Shown here: piece by piece, positions 7,309 through 7,310 of the stretch
How positions within the stretch are numbered: position 1 is the stretch's first letter
How the letters are laid out: every line of letters starts with the position of its first letter
NCBI GenBank assembly: GCA_027311485.1
Contig: DAICYU010000191.1
Span: forward strand, 1 to 7,310
DNA from: Acetobacteraceae bacterium
GTDB taxonomy: Bacteria; Pseudomonadota; Alphaproteobacteria; Acetobacterales; Acetobacteraceae
Direction of reading: 5' to 3'
DNA: 7,310 bases
Notes under the pieces: generated by a model
Databases searched by the model: none
What the model was told of the DNA's origin: nothing
The model's input: only the letters and a program-made list of their open reading frames with translations
Made by a program: the position numbers and the translations under genes

Positions 7309-7310
7309 TT

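Overview
The window is densely coding, GC-rich DNA of a Gram-negative bacterium. It carries a two-component regulatory system followed directly by a complete three-part RND efflux pump, all on the + strand. High GC, frequent GTG/TTG starts, overlapping genes, signal peptides, a lipobox and an outer-membrane channel point to a proteobacterium. The overall style suggests an alphaproteobacterium, perhaps Acetobacteraceae-like, but that is an impression and not a phylogenetic result.

Layout: (1) 1-420, the C-terminal part of an OmpR/PhoB-type response regulator, cut by the window edge; (2) 422-1816, a membrane sensor histidine kinase; (3) 1813-3198, an outer-membrane efflux lipoprotein of the TolC/NodT/CusC type; (4) 3195-4226, a periplasmic adaptor (membrane fusion protein); (5) 4223-7276, a full-length RND inner-membrane transporter; (6) 7273-7310, a short tail with an 11-codon reading frame and an imperfect hairpin. 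No intergenic gap exceeds a few bases, so any promoter or operator lies upstream of the window.

The likely working model is that the kinase senses a periplasmic or membrane signal and phosphorylates the regulator. The regulator then controls its own operon and the pump. The RND protein uses the proton gradient to pump substrate, and the adaptor joins it to the outer-membrane channel. Junctions 3 to 6 are all 4-base start/stop overlaps (GTGA, TTGA, TTGA, ATGA), which suggests translational coupling and fixed stoichiometry.

The substrate cannot be read from the sequence. The pump lacks the Met-rich or His-rich metal sites expected of Cus/Czc systems. It has an AcrB-like Asp-Asp pair in TM4, but a Glu where AcrB has the essential TM10 Lys. 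This mixed proton-relay signature is the most interesting point in an otherwise recognisable architecture. I saw no mobile element, CRISPR array, tRNA or rRNA.
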